From assembly GCF_000417875.1 (NCBI RefSeq), contig NW_006920886.1:232120-296119 (forward strand): a stretch of 64,000 nt of DNA, read 5' to 3'. The notes under the pieces were generated by a model. It saw only the letters and a program-made list of their open reading frames with translations. It was not told the DNA's origin and ran no database searches. Made by a program: the position numbers and the translations under genes. This document shows, piece by piece, positions 1-10,721 of the stretch. Numbering within the stretch: the stretch's first letter is position 1; every line of letters starts with the position of its first letter. The DNA is from Pseudozyma flocculosa PF-1 (taxonomy: Eukaryota > Basidiomycota > Ustilaginomycetes > Ustilaginales > Ustilaginaceae).

Positions 1-94
1 ACGACGTCGACCGACGACGANCGGCAAGACACGGCAGGCCAGGCGACGCGAACGNGGCAGCAGCAGCAGCAGCAGCAGCAGCAGGCAGGCGAGG

Positions 95-143
<49 letters not shown>

Positions 144-2124
144 CTGAGGCTGGGCCAGGCTGCCCACCGGTCGACGACTCGCTCGGCGGGTCAGGCACTT
201 CAGGCTAGGCTAGGCTCTGTAGGCTGGGGCTACGCTAGGCGAGGCGAGGCGAGGCGAGGCGCAGCCTAGAGCTTGCTGGCGCCCGACATGAGGCGGGGCG
301 GGGGAAGGAAGCAAGCAAGCAAGCGGCCAGCCAGCCAGCAGCCGAGCGAGCGCTGCCAGGCAGGCAAGCCAGACCAGGCAGGCGGCCGCCCCGGAAGCCT
401 GCATGCCCGCATGATGGCAGGCGCCCGCTCCGCTCGCACAAAGCCAGCTGCAGCCAGCGGTCGCCACGCAGGCCAGCCGGTTGGCTGGATGGCGGCGGGG
501 CTTGAAGACCGCGCGCGCTTCGGTCGGGGGCGAGGCACAGCGCAGCACGCTCCCAAGGAGCAGATAGAAAAAAGCTGAGGTGACGAGATTCAAGATTGCC
601 ACGTCGCGACGTGGCAGCGCCAGGACGACGGCATGGCAGGCTGGGCATCTCACGGAAGCAACACAGACGCAGGCCAGCCTCAGCAGCGAGTACGTTAGGC
701 GTGCGCAGCTTGGTTGGCCGGCCTACACCGTACCGTACCTATCTATCACCTGCCAACTGGGGCGTGGTTGTGGCTTGTCCGGCCCTCGCCCGGACCAAAC
801 CCGAGATCGAGCTCCTGCCTCCACTACCGGGTCTCCCGCCTCCGTCATCTGGAGCGAAACGTACGGCCGGGTTCGTCGAGCAAGCGTCGCGTCACCTCGT
901 ATGGCGAGCGGATGGTTGTCCTCCTCGAGCTGCCTGCTTGCTTGGGTTCATGCCGGCAAAAGCACCTCGACCTGCGGCCTCTGCCTGCCCGCCTGCCTGC
1001 GCTGCCCCTGCGTGCCTCCGCCTCTTTGTCTGCGGTGGGCGTGGCGCGGTCGGGCCAAGGCAGAGCGAGCCAGCATGGAAGCAAGAGGCTACATAGGCGT
1101 GGTCAGGGCGCGGCGTGGTCGGGTTACCACCGTAGCCCTAGCCTGCGTTACGTTCTGCTGCCTCCCAGAGTGGGCCCGTTGGATACGCAACCTCGGGGGA
1201 TCCCTCGATTTTTTTTAAAAAAAGAAAAGAAAAGTCCTGCTCTGCGCTGCTTCTGCCTGCTTGCTTGGGGGATCGCTCGCGTGAGCGAGCCCTTCCTGAT
1301 CGCCTCCGGGCGCTGGGACGACGGCATCCTCGAAGAACGCATGTTGACCCTCCGTGCATGCCTCTTGACGAACAAAGCGGCGCCCAGGGGCAGATGGGCA
1401 AGCAAGCAACCGCACCGCCTCGTGTGCCGTACGTGTCGTCACGAGGGCGGCGCCGACGCACGTCTATCATCGTCGTCGTCGTCGTCGCCGCCGCTCGCCG
1501 CTTGCCGCCCGCCGCCATCCGGGCTGCCGGTTCGCTGCACATGCATCGGGACAACGAGGCAGGCAGGCCGAAGGCGCGCCCTCCGCCAACGCCTGCTCAC
1601 ACCGCCCGGCGACGACGTCGAGGCCAGGCCCTGTCGTGCCAAGTCAGAACCCAGCAAGTCAGCCCGTGCCTTCCTCGAGCTCCGCCGACGCCGCCCAGTC
1701 GTCGCCGACAAGCAAGAAGCCAAGCAAGCTAAGCTGAGAGTAGTGTTTTTGGCGTTGCCGCCCCACAACCGGAAGGAAGCTCAAGGCAAGACGAGTCTCG
1801 GAACCGCAACCGGCCGTCGTCGGAACGCTTCCCGTCGATTCCGCGTGGAAAGGCTCATCCTCACCGCCGCCGTCTGCGTCAAGAGAGGGCTGTGCATAGG
1901 AAGCTAAGCTCGCGCTCAAGGTTGCCAGGGACCCACCTCCTTCGAGTCTGCTTCTGCTTGCTGAGACAGGCTCGGCGCGTCAGGCTTCGTCGATGGACAT
2001 ACACAGCCAGCAGGCGGTCGCGCTCGCCACGCCAAGGAGAAAGAGCGGAAGGCGCCATCGAGCGGTGGGTCCGTTCCGCCAGTCTAGATTGCCATTACAG
2101 CGTCGGGCGGACCAATGTGCCGCC
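1..2124. other. Gene-empty, repeat-rich left end
   Basis: I see no supportable gene here. The sequence is very GC-rich and full of short CAG, GGCA and GCGAG runs, so long open frames occur on both strands by chance; none has a recognisable domain, a plausible start context or a splice pattern. Single ambiguous bases lie at 21 and 55. The right edge is the 3' flank of the minus-strand mL46 gene. No telomere-type TTAGGG array is visible. Confidence 0.6.
99..143. repeat. (GGCA)n microsatellite
   Basis: About eleven tandem copies of the tetranucleotide GGCA, preceded at 61-84 by eight CAG copies. The same CAGG/CCTG unit returns in other intergenic stretches of this window (12.9, 39.1, 39.25 and 48.0 kb). 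Confidence 0.9.
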
Positions 2125-3363
2125 TCAGGGGTCGAGGAGGTCGTCGACGGAGCTCCAGTACTTTGCGTCCTGCGACTCGAGCAGCTCTTGGATCTCCTCG
2201 CGCGTCAGCCACCTGAATTCGTCGACCTTTTCCGCGCCCTCGGCGGCCGCATCCAGCTGCGGCTGGCCGGCGACAATGTGTCCCCGCAGAAAGTAGGTCT
2301 GCAGGCAGGGGTGAGCGCGAGACGAAGCGCGGAGGAGAGGGCCAGAGCAGGCAACCGCATGTCAGCTCGCGCGTACGACAACGTCGAGCGACGGTCTGGG
2401 CGGTAGAGGAGGTGAGGCAGAGCTCATCATCGAGACGCACCTTTTCAGCGGCACCGGACTGGTAGAGGCCCACGGGAGCATTGCTCATGAGCCAGATGTC
2501 GAGGTTCCTCCCAAGTGGAAGCGTGACAGAGAGCGGGGCGGCCTGCACATGCGACAGAAAGGGTCAGGTCGAGCATGCAAAACATAGGGCCAAGTCTTCA
2601 ACATCAGCGTCTTCCCGACGGGGGCCTCCGAGAGGCAGATGCAGCGGAAGACACTCACAGCATGGAGATTCTCCTTGGCCTTCTTGTCGAGCGCCTTCTT
2701 GGGAAACGACCAGCCCGCCTTGCTGCGCTTGACGACGAGGTAGAGGGTGCGGTCAAGCTTCCGCTGGAGGCTCTGGAGATCGTTTTTGAGGTCCGCCTCG
2801 GTCTCTCTCGGCAGGGGCTGGTTCTCGGCGTCGCCCTCTGCCGCCGTCACGCGGGTGATGATGTCGTTGCTGTCGCCGTCGGCCTGAGCCTTTGCTGCGC
2901 CCTTGCCACCGGCCTTTTTGGGATCGGCGAAGCCATGCGGCGTGCTCGCCTGATCCTCTTCGAACCTCTTCTCTGAGGCGGAGCCCTTCTTGAAGTAGAA
3001 CTCCTTGGGGAAGGGCTGCTGGAGCGCCTCGGAGAGCTGGCGATTGTACTCGAAGTAGGCCGCCTCGAACTTGGACGGCTTCCGGAGGATGGTGGGTGGT
3101 CTGGAGAGGATGAGGGACGAGACGAGGTTGGTCGACGAGGCGGTGCTGCTGCTGCTGCTGGTGCCGGTGCTGGACTGCTGCGGTGGCGGTGCTGCCGGCG
3201 ATGATGCCGAAGACGAAGACGAGGCGGATGACGAAGCCTCAGCCGCCTGGGAGAGGAGCGCAGTGTGGTGGAGGGACCGACTAGGGGCAGCGGCGGCGGT
3301 CGAGCTCGAGGTGCCAGAGGGCACGAGCGACCGGAGTGTGCGCAGAGACGAGCGCGCGTTCAT
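2125..3363 (-). CDS. MRPL46: Mitochondrial large-subunit ribosomal protein mL46
   Basis: This protein is a structural component of the mitochondrial 54S/39S ribosomal subunit (Mrpl17 in yeast). Three exons (3363-2659, 2542-2441, 2298-2125) join in phase 0 to give 326 aa. Residues 1 to about 60 are Ser/Ala/Arg-rich, as expected of a mitochondrial presequence, and are followed by a low-complexity spacer. The mL46 core begins near IRRP-like text 'LSRPPTILRKPSKFEAAYFEY'-type sequence; the degenerate NUDIX-like fold is seen in 'LYLVVKRSKAGWSFPKK', 'NLDIWLMSNAPVGLY' and 'EFRWLTREEIQELL'. Introns are 116 and 142 nt with GTGAGT and GTGCGT donors. The start at 3363 is the first Met giving a presequence; in-frame sequence further upstream is promoter-like. 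It is divergent from the V-ATPase subunit H gene. The family is recognised from its C-terminal pattern, so I am confident of the call but less sure of the exact cleavage site. Confidence 0.88.
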
Positions 3364-4015
3364 TGTGCCGGCAGGAGGAGGTGGATCGAGGAGTGGTAGC
3401 GATGCCCTGCGAGAGGTAGTCAGTTGGTTGATGATCGCCGAGCGAGGCAGAGGCAACGAAGGGTGGGTGGGTCGGTGGTGGTGGTTGCAGCGTCGGGCGC
3501 GGGGGCCAGGCGAAGGCGAGGTTTTTTCTTCCCGCCGAGGCGCCCGACCCGGGCCAACCCCTCTCGTTCTCTTTCTCTCGCCCGGCTCAAGGTCGATCAC
3601 GGCACAGACCCCACTCCACAAGGGGCCAAGCCCAGGCAGGCCAGGCCAGGCCAGGCCAGATCCAGCCACAGAGAGAGGGAGCCAGGGGGCGCCTGCAGCA
3701 CGCTTGCTGACCTGGCCGCCTGGGCCTAGTGGCCTCAGTTGTGCGAGCCAGCGAGCGCGGACCACCCCCCAGCGTCCCAGGGCTGGCCTGTTGGCTGCAG
3801 CCACCGCTCGCCAGCAGCAGCAGCCACCACCACCACCGCCTCCTCGTCGTCGTCATCGTCGCTACCACGTCCACCTGCCATAGCCACTAGCTCTCGATCG
3901 CTCTTCACACCGCTCTCGTCTCGATCGCCCATCGGACAGCACATCTACTCGGTCCCACCCTGGCGCACCGCCTCGACCTTGCTGCCGCCATCGTCGCTGC
4001 CACCGCCCCACAACC
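3364..4015. promoter_or_regulatory. Divergent promoter, mL46 / VMA13
   Basis: This 652-bp stretch lies between two divergent starts and holds both promoters. It has CCAGG-type repeats at 3636-3657 and short ACC/CAC runs on the sense strand of each gene (3824-3838 for VMA13; GGT on the plus strand at 3474-3485 for mL46). No clear TATA box was found. Confidence 0.5.
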
Positions 4016-6156
4016 ATGTCGTCCTCCAACGCCGCTCAAGCGGATCAGCAGCAGGGGTCCGACAAGAAGCAGAGGGAGACTGTCGAGGCGCCCCCGCTCG
4101 TACACCTCACCAACAAGTGGATCCAGCAGCTCACCGGCCGCATCCGCTCCCGCCCCATCCCATGGGAAGGCTACCACCGCGCCGACCTCCTCAGCGCAGA
4201 GGAGCTCAAGATGATCAAGTCCGTCGACGCCGTCGTCGTCGGCGGCAACCGCTCCAAGCTCGACCCCCTCCTCGACCAGCACGGCCCCGAGTACGTCTCC
4301 CTCTACCTGCGCCTCCTCTCCAAGCTCAGCCGCACCGATACTCTCCAGCAGATCCTCGTCCTCGTCGACGACATGCTCGTAGGCAGGGACGATCGCATCG
4401 AGCTCTTCCTCTCCCTCGACGGTCAGGAGGTCCAGGACGGCGTCGGCTTCCCGTGGCGCCCGTTTGTCAAGTGAGTCGACTGCCCTTCGCCCGTCAATGG
4501 CCGCCGTCGATTTCGCGCTACCGCAGCACTCACCCATTGATGGCCCCCTCCTCCGCAACGTGACTCTGACGTACCCCTGATCGGCCGCAGGCTGCTCGAC
4601 GTTCCGGACGACTTTGTCCAGCTCAAGGCCGCCCACTTCCTCACCCTTCTCCTCGTCTTTTCGGCATCGCGGTCATCGCAGCCAAAGGCGACCGCCAGCG
4701 TCCTGCCCCGCCTCCTCACCTTCCTCACCTCGCTCCTGCAGGGAGCCTTGAGCCAGGTTCCCGCACAAAAGTCGGCACAGCAGACGCAGAAGCAACAACA
4801 GCAACAGCAGCAGCAGCAACAGTCGGCGTCTTCTTCCGGGCAGGGCAACAGCAACGGGGGCGACAGCGGTGATGCCCAAGGCGGCGAAGGAGCCCCGTCG
4901 CCTGCAGCCCGGCGCCTGTCGCCCGACTATGCCGAGGGCAACGGCCCAGAGATTGCCCTCGTCCTCCTCGAGGCGCTGCTGCGCGCCCACTCGTACCGCA
5001 AGGAGGTGTGGAGGGAAGAGGTGAGGCGCCTCGGCAACGCCTCGAGCACAAAGGCCGGCGGCGACGGCAGCGAGGGCGACCACGGCGACGACGCGGCGGC
5101 GGCGGCGGGGAGCGAGCGGGGCCTTCTGCCGGAGCTGGTCCACATGCTCCGCTTCAGCATGGTGCGGCCCGACTCGGCGAGGAATTCGAACTTTGCGTCT
5201 CCCGCTGGCTCGGGCGCCACTACGCCATCGCGCCACACGACGGCGACGACGGCGACGAGCGCCGCCTCGACGCTCGTCGCGGGCGCGCTGACCAACAATG
5301 GCAGCAGCGGCAGCAGCAGCGAGCGGGCGAGCACGCAGCTCGTCTACCAGATTGTGCTGTGCCTGTGGCTGCTCAGCTTCGACGACGACATCGCCGCCGA
5401 GATCAACGTCAAGTACGGCGTGGTGCCCGTGCTCTACGACGTGGCGCGCAACGCCGTCAAGGAAAAGGTCATCCGCGTCACGGTGGCCACGCTCAAGAAC
5501 CTGCTGAGCAAGGCACCCGAGGCCAACGCGTCGGCCATGCTGGGCAGCAAGCTGCTCCCGTTGAGCGAGAACCTGATTGCGAGAAAGTGGAGCGACGAGG
5601 AGATCGAAGAGGACCTCTCGTTTATCCGCGACGACCTCGCCCACCGCCTCAAGGGCATGAGGTGAGTCGGAGCTGGCCGGCCCGAGGGCGCCCAGGTCGT
5701 TCCCGTCCGACGCGCAGCGCCACGTTCGCTTGCTGACCGGGCCGTCGTACCGCCTGCCTGCTTGCCCCCCTCCCTCCCCATTCCTCCCCCTTCATCGCGC
5801 GCAGCACGTTTGACGAGTACCTGTCGGAGCTTTCGTCGGGCAAGCTGACGCACGAGAACCCGGCGCACGAGCTCGACGACTTTTGGCGCGAGAATGCGCC
5901 CAAGTTTGTCGAGCGCGACGGCGAGGTGCTCAAGCAGCTCGTCGAGGTCCTCGAGCAGAGCGACGAGCCCGAGACGCTCGCCGTGGCGTGCAGCGATGTG
6001 GGCAAGTTTGTCCAGTTCTTTGAGCAGGGCAAGAAGCGCGTCACCGAGCTCGGCGCAAAGGCGCGCATCATGCAGCTCATGTCGTCCGACGACAACGAGG
6101 TGCGCCTCAATGCGCTCCACACCGTCAGCAGGCTCGTCAGCGCCAGCTGGCGCTGA
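4016..6156 (+). CDS. VMA13: V-type H+-ATPase subunit H
   Basis: Subunit H is the regulatory V1 subunit that activates ATP hydrolysis in assembled V1Vo and inhibits free V1, at the vacuole and other acidic organelles. Exons 4016-4470, 4591-5661 and 5805-6156 give 625 aa, against about 480 in yeast and human. Conserved stretches include 'TNKWIQQLTGRIRSRPIPWEGY' (N-terminal helical repeat region) and the C-terminal HEAT-like part with 'ENPAHELDDFWRENAPKF' and 'LGAKARIMQLMSSDDNEVRLNAL'. The extra length is explained by a poly-Gln tract (about residues 215-229) and Ser/Gly/Thr-rich inserts up to about residue 430, which sit between conserved helices. Intron donors are GTGAGT in both cases. The start at 4016 is the only Met giving the canonical N-terminus. 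Family assignment is secure; the inserts look like disordered loops. Confidence 0.95.
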
Positions 6157-6555
6157 AAGAGCCGTCGCGGGCGGTGGCCGCGGCGCCGCATAGCGTCGCG
6201 TCGCTGCGTCGTCTCTTCGTGGCCTGCGCTGCGCCGCGCTGCGTCGTCTGCTCGCATCGTCGGCTTATCTTCTCTTTCTTGTTGCATCCCGTTCCTCGCC
6301 TCGCCTCATCGCCTATGACCTCCCAGAATGGACTCTTGTCCCCCATGAGTCCGGGCCAGCCGACGACGTTGTGATGCGATGCCAGAGCGATGCCGCTGTC
6401 GAGTGTCAGCCGCCCCGTCGAAAGGATCGAGATGGTGACGGCGAGCACGTCGGCGGAGGTGATGCTGCTGCCCAATGGTCTCGACCGATGCAGCTCGGGT
6501 ATAAAGTTATGAAGATGCCTGCATACGGCCGAGGAGGACTGCGAAAAGTGTGCCA
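6157..6555. other. Convergent 3' flank, VMA13 / ATG16
   Basis: This 399-bp stretch lies between two convergent stop codons. It should hold both 3' UTRs and polyadenylation signals. I see no gene in it. Confidence 0.5.
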
Positions 6556-7785
6556 TCAAGCATCCTGCTTGGGCTCCGCGCGATCGCCGCCCTCGGCCTC
6601 CGCCGCCACCGGGGTCGTCGTGGTCGTCTTGCCCTGCTGCACTCCGTCGCCGTCGCCGTCGCCGCCGTCGTGCTGGGACGACGACAGCGACGGCTTGGAC
6701 TGCAGTCCCTGCTGCTTTCGCCTGCGCACCTCTTCGAGCCACTGGGTGCCCTCGTTCATCTTTTCCGCCTCCTCGTTCATCTTGTCGAGCCAGCGCTGGA
6801 GCAGGCTGGCATTGTCCCTCTTGAGGTCCTCGTTGCGCGACTCGATCTGCGACAGCTCCAGCGAGAGGGCGACCATTTCATCTTGCAGGATCTGCAGGGG
6901 CGGGCGGGCGGGTGTGCGTGGCAGGGGTGGGGTGGAGATGGGGATGGCCGTCCAGGGCAGGGAGGAAACGAGCAGGGGTCAGCGAGATGTCGGCTTGCTG
7001 AGGCCGGTACCTCGGCGATGTGGTGCAATCTGGCGGTGCAATCTGGTGCGGCGCGTAGAAGCTCACCTGGATGCCCCTCTCCTTTTCGCCGACGGCGTTT
7101 GCGAGGTCGTCTGCGGAGCGTTTGAGCCGGTCGTGCTCGTTTGTGAGGCGGGCGATTTCGTCGGCCTGCCTGCGGCTCTCGTCTTCGCGCTCTCTCAGGC
7201 TCTCGTTCATCAGGAGCAGCCTCTGGGCATTCTGGCCCTGGGTCTTGTAGAGCGTGGCGATCTCGTCGCGGTGGGCCGTCAGCTGCGCCTCGAGCGACGA
7301 AATGTAGGCGAGGTGGACGGGGTTGGTGCCGGATGCGCCCGCCGAGGTCGATGCGGCGGCGGCGGCGGCGGTCGATGAGGACGCCGCTGCTGCTGCTGCT
7401 GCTGCTGCTGCTGCGGATGGAGATGTGCTAGAGGACGGGGCCGTTGCCTGTCCCTTGGTAGGTGTCTGGGCGTTGACGAGGTTTGAGGCGGTGAGGAGCG
7501 AGCGGTTGCGCTGCTTGAGCAGGCGAGCGTGCGCCGCCAGGTTGGCATCTGCGATGGGAGGGCGGGCAGAGGGCGGAGGGAGCGGTGAGGACGATGTCAG
7601 ACCGGTCATTGAGCCGCCGCCGAGCTCGGTCGCCTGACTGACTACCCACAGCTGCGGTAGACGGGATCGTGCTGCTTTTCAAACGAGTCGCGCTCCTGGA
7701 GGCGGAGGTGGATGAGGCGGTGCCAGGGCGGAGCGCCGGCGCCCGCCGACGTGGTCGAGGGCGCACCCAGGCCGATGGCGGCCAT
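6556..7785 (-). CDS. ATG16: Autophagy protein Atg16
   Basis: Atg16 binds the Atg12-Atg5 conjugate and dimerises, forming the E3-like complex that directs Atg8 lipidation at the phagophore. Three exons (7785-7650, 7548-7067, 6891-6556) give 317 aa, longer than the 150 aa yeast protein but usual for filamentous fungi. Residues 21-45 ('WHRLIHLRLQERDSFEKQHD') match the N-terminal Atg5-binding helix. An Ala-rich linker (about 80-115) follows. A long coiled coil (about 120-260) includes 'LQDEMVALSLELSQIESRN' and 'RDNASLLQRWLDKMNEEA', the family signature. No WD40 domain follows, as expected in fungi. The first intron uses a GTGGGT donor and splits a Tyr codon; the phase closes correctly. The C-terminal 50 residues are Gln/Ser/Asp/Gly-rich and look disordered. 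Confidence 0.9.
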
Positions 7786-8657
7786 GCTGTTGTTCGGGTG
7801 CTGCGGTACGGTGCGATGGAGCTACACGCTGAGGATGGGTCCTGTGCCTACGTGTTGACGAGGAGGGAGGAGGAGGAGGAGGAGGAGGAGGGGTAGTCGG
7901 GATGGCCGTGGTGGGAGAGGCCAGGCTCTGAGCAGCAGGCCGTGCGCGGGCCAGTTGGGGCCTGGCTGCCAGCTGCTGGCTCGAGGCTCGAGGCTGAAGC
8001 CCAAGACTGGCTCAGGGTCCTTTGGATGCGTGCACGCACGACTCCACATGAATTTCACCTCGATTTTCCAGCTGGATTTTCCAGAGCAGCCCAAGGCGAG
8101 GCGAGGCGAGGCTGGGCCTGGGCATGGGCTGGCTTGTAGGCTGGCAAGACGTCGAGGGGTCCAGGTCCAGGCTGGGCGGCCGTCGGGCGGATTACGCACA
8201 AAGGCGGCCCAGCCAGGCCAGGCCAGGCCAGGCCAGGCCAGACAGGGCAGGGGCTGGCTCGTGTGTGTGACGCAGCAGCGTGGGCTGGCATGCGGGCGTC
8301 CACTCCAGGCAGGCAGGGGTAAGGCCAGGCCGGCTCAGTAGCGCATGCCCCTTGGCCCTCGCGCCCCCGACCGTCCCAGTGCCGAAGCCTGCCTGGCTCG
8401 CTCGCTCCATGTGCGGCCTGGCCCTGGCCCTGTTGATCTCCGCAGTCAGCCAACAGAAAGTGGAGTCCACCATCGACACCTGGCAAACGACCGACGGCTG
8501 CTGCTGCTCACCACCACCACCACCACCACCACCGCTACTCTCCTCTGCCCCTGTCGCACTGCCAGTCACCACCACGCATCCTCCACCGTCTCACAGCCTC
8601 AGCTCCACACCGCACCCATAGTCACCTCGCCTTCTCGTATCCAGCGCCTCTATCACC
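7786..8657. promoter_or_regulatory. Divergent promoter, ATG16 / YPT7
   Basis: This 872-bp stretch lies between divergent starts. It carries a (GGA)n run at about 7862-7894, tandem CCAGG copies at 8213-8245 and a (CAC)n run at 8509-8533, about 125 bp before the YPT7 start. No gene was found in it. Confidence 0.5.
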
Positions 8658-9935
8658 ATGGCCAGCCGCAAGAAGGTTCTCCTCAAGGTACGTGGACGCC
8701 ACAGCACGCATGCGTAGCCGTGCGAGCGCACCCTCGCTGACACTCTCCTCGCCGTGCTTTCCCGCTTCGCTACCCCTGGCCTTGCCCAACTCGCACGCCC
8801 ACTCGCTCGCCCCCAGGTCATCGTGAGTCCAACCCGGGCGCGGCTGCCGTTCGATGCCCACTCGCACCTTCTGACATCCCTGCCTTACCTCTTTCGCTCT
8901 CGGACGCCCTTCAACCCACGCACAGATCCTTGGCGACTCTGGGTGAGCATCGGCGTGCATCGCAAGAGTGGCAGTAGCCATGCGACGGTGGAGCTGACCC
9001 TGCCCCTGGCCTTCCTTCGCCCTTCCTCCTTCCCCCTCGTCCAGCGTTGGCAAGACCTCGCTCATGAACCAATGTGAGCTCATCCTTGTCCCCCCCTCTG
9101 CGCGTCAAAGGGTCGCTGCGCCGCGCCGCTGCTATCGTACCGTCTTGCTGATTCTCGCCAAATTCGACCTCTCTTGCTTTGCGCCGCTCGCGCCGCTCCC
9201 GACAGATGTCAACAAGCGGTTCTCGTCGGCCTACAAGGCCACCATCGGCGCCGACTTCCTGACAAGAGAAGTCATGGTCGACGACCGACTCGTCACCATG
9301 CAGGTGAGTGGCGAGCGTGCCGTCCGTCGTGCCGCCGCTGGGCGGGTCAAGCTGACACCCGCCATCCCGTCTCGTTTCGGCCTCTGCTCTGCGCCTGCAG
9401 CTCTGGGACACGGCTGGACAGGAGCGCTTCCAGTCGCTCGGCGTCGCCTTCTACCGCGGTGCCGACTGCTGCTGCCTGGTGGGTTATCGACCGTAGACCG
9501 GTGCCCGACTGCCTTTCCCTGCGACCGTCGCGCTGACCACCTGTCGATGTCGCCGCGCCCACGCTCCCCTCGCAGTGCTACGACGTCAACAACGCCAAGT
9601 CATTTGAGACGCTCGACTCGTGGCGCGACGAGTTCCTGATCCAGGCGGCGCCGCACGACCCCGAAAACTTCCCCTTTGTCGTGCTCGGCAACAAGATTGA
9701 CGTCGAGGAGGGCAAGCGGATGGTGTCGCAGAAGCGCGCAATGACGTGGTGCCAGTCCAAGGGCAACATCCCCTACTTTGAGACGTCGGCAAAGGAGGCC
9801 ATCAACGTCGAGCAGGCCTTCCAGACGATTGCGCGCGCCGCCCTCCAGCAAGAGGCCGAGGCTGAGCTCTACGCCGACTACCCGGACCCCATCCGCATCG
9901 ACAGCGATAACCAGCAGAGCGGATGCAACTGCTAG
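8658..9935 (+). CDS. YPT7: Rab7-family GTPase Ypt7
   Basis: Ypt7 is the small GTPase that drives late-endosome and vacuole fusion through the HOPS complex. Seven exons (8658-8687, 8817-8822, 8926-8942, 9045-9073, 9206-9303, 9401-9478, 9576-9935) give 205 aa. The G motifs are intact: GDSGVGKT (15-22), DTAGQE (63-68), NKID (125-128) and ETSAKE (155-160). The C-terminus ends CNC, the double geranylgeranylation signal. Exon 2 is only 6 nt (Val-Ile), but conservation of KVIILGDSG demands it. The sequence reads CCCLCYDV where most Rab7 proteins have CCVLVYDV, at the exon 6/7 junction; the flanking splice sites are the only good ones, so I accept the change. All six introns are short (73 to 132 nt). 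Confidence 0.95.
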
Positions 9936-10016
9936 GCGCGGCTCGGCTCGGCCCGGCCCGCTCGCGTCCCCTCCCCTCGACCGCCGACGCCACCGTCGTT
10001 GTCGTATAGAGATACT

Positions 10017-10293
10017 GCACGCCCCACTCCCCATTCCCTCGTCGCGAGCGCGTCCGCAGCGTTCACGGCCGCGGTCGCGCTGCGCTGCCACGTCCGGCCG
10101 NNNNNNNNNNNNNNNNNNNNNNNNNNNNNNNNNNNNNNNNNNNNNNNNNNNNNNNNNNNCCNNCNCNCCCTACGTCCCCTCGTCGGTTGCCTTCGGCGAC
10201 GTCTCACGTCGCACGCCCGACTCCCCGACTTCCCTCCGTCGCGAGCGCGTCCGCAGCGTTCACGGCCGCGGTGCGCTGCGCTGCCACGTCCGG
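10017..10293. repeat. Direct repeat flanking an assembly gap
   Basis: Two copies of about 82 bp (10017-10098 and 10211-10293) share a long identical core containing 'gtcgcgagcgcgtccgcagc' and differ by a few substitutions and short indels. The assembler left N between them, which suggests that more copies may be missing. Confidence 0.75.
10101..10159. other. Assembly gap
   Basis: A run of 59 N, followed by scattered ambiguous bases at 10162, 10163, 10165 and 10167. The true length is unknown. Confidence 0.98.
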
Positions 10294-10721
10294 CTCGGCT
10301 CACCTCGGCTCGTTGCCGCTCGCTGTGACGACACGTTCGCCACCTGTCGATACCCTTCCGACTCCCCCCCCCCCCCCCCCCCTCCCTTGCCGATCCACTC
10401 TTTCCCTTCGCAGGCCGGCCTCGTCGCACCTCGCTGGCTCGTTTTCCCATCCTCTTCCTTCTTCGTATTGCGCCTCGCTCAGATCAGCCCGTCCCTCCCC
10501 CTCTTCTCCACCACCCGCTCTGACCCGTCTCGACGCGCCCGCCTTGACGATCCCCATGACGAAATGCAAGCCCGCCGCCTGATACTGCACGACCGCTGAC
10601 GCCCACCGCCAGAGTGGCGTGATCCGGTCTCAGCTCGGATGGGAGATTGGAAGAAATGAGGCAGGCGGTCAGGGGCCATCGAGGTTGGTAGTGTGCGATA
10701 CGATGCAGTGCAGGTGGTCGT

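Larger units (their letters stand above)
9936..10721. other. Convergent flank with assembly gap and duplication
   Basis: This 786-bp stretch lies between the convergent YPT7 and MFAP1 stops. It contains an N gap, a run of 19 C at 10364-10382, and two similar copies of an approximately 82-bp segment on either side of the gap (about 10017-10098 and 10211-10293). I see no gene. Confidence 0.6.

Noticed and set aside
714..1907. A 397-codon open frame on the plus strand
   Set aside because: It is Arg/Pro/Ser-rich, has no domain, and overlaps equally long frames on the other strand. This is expected in very GC-rich repeat sequence with few stop codons.
3071..3883. A 270-codon plus-strand frame opposite mL46
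   Set aside because: It is the antisense shadow of the well-supported mL46 exon and its promoter.
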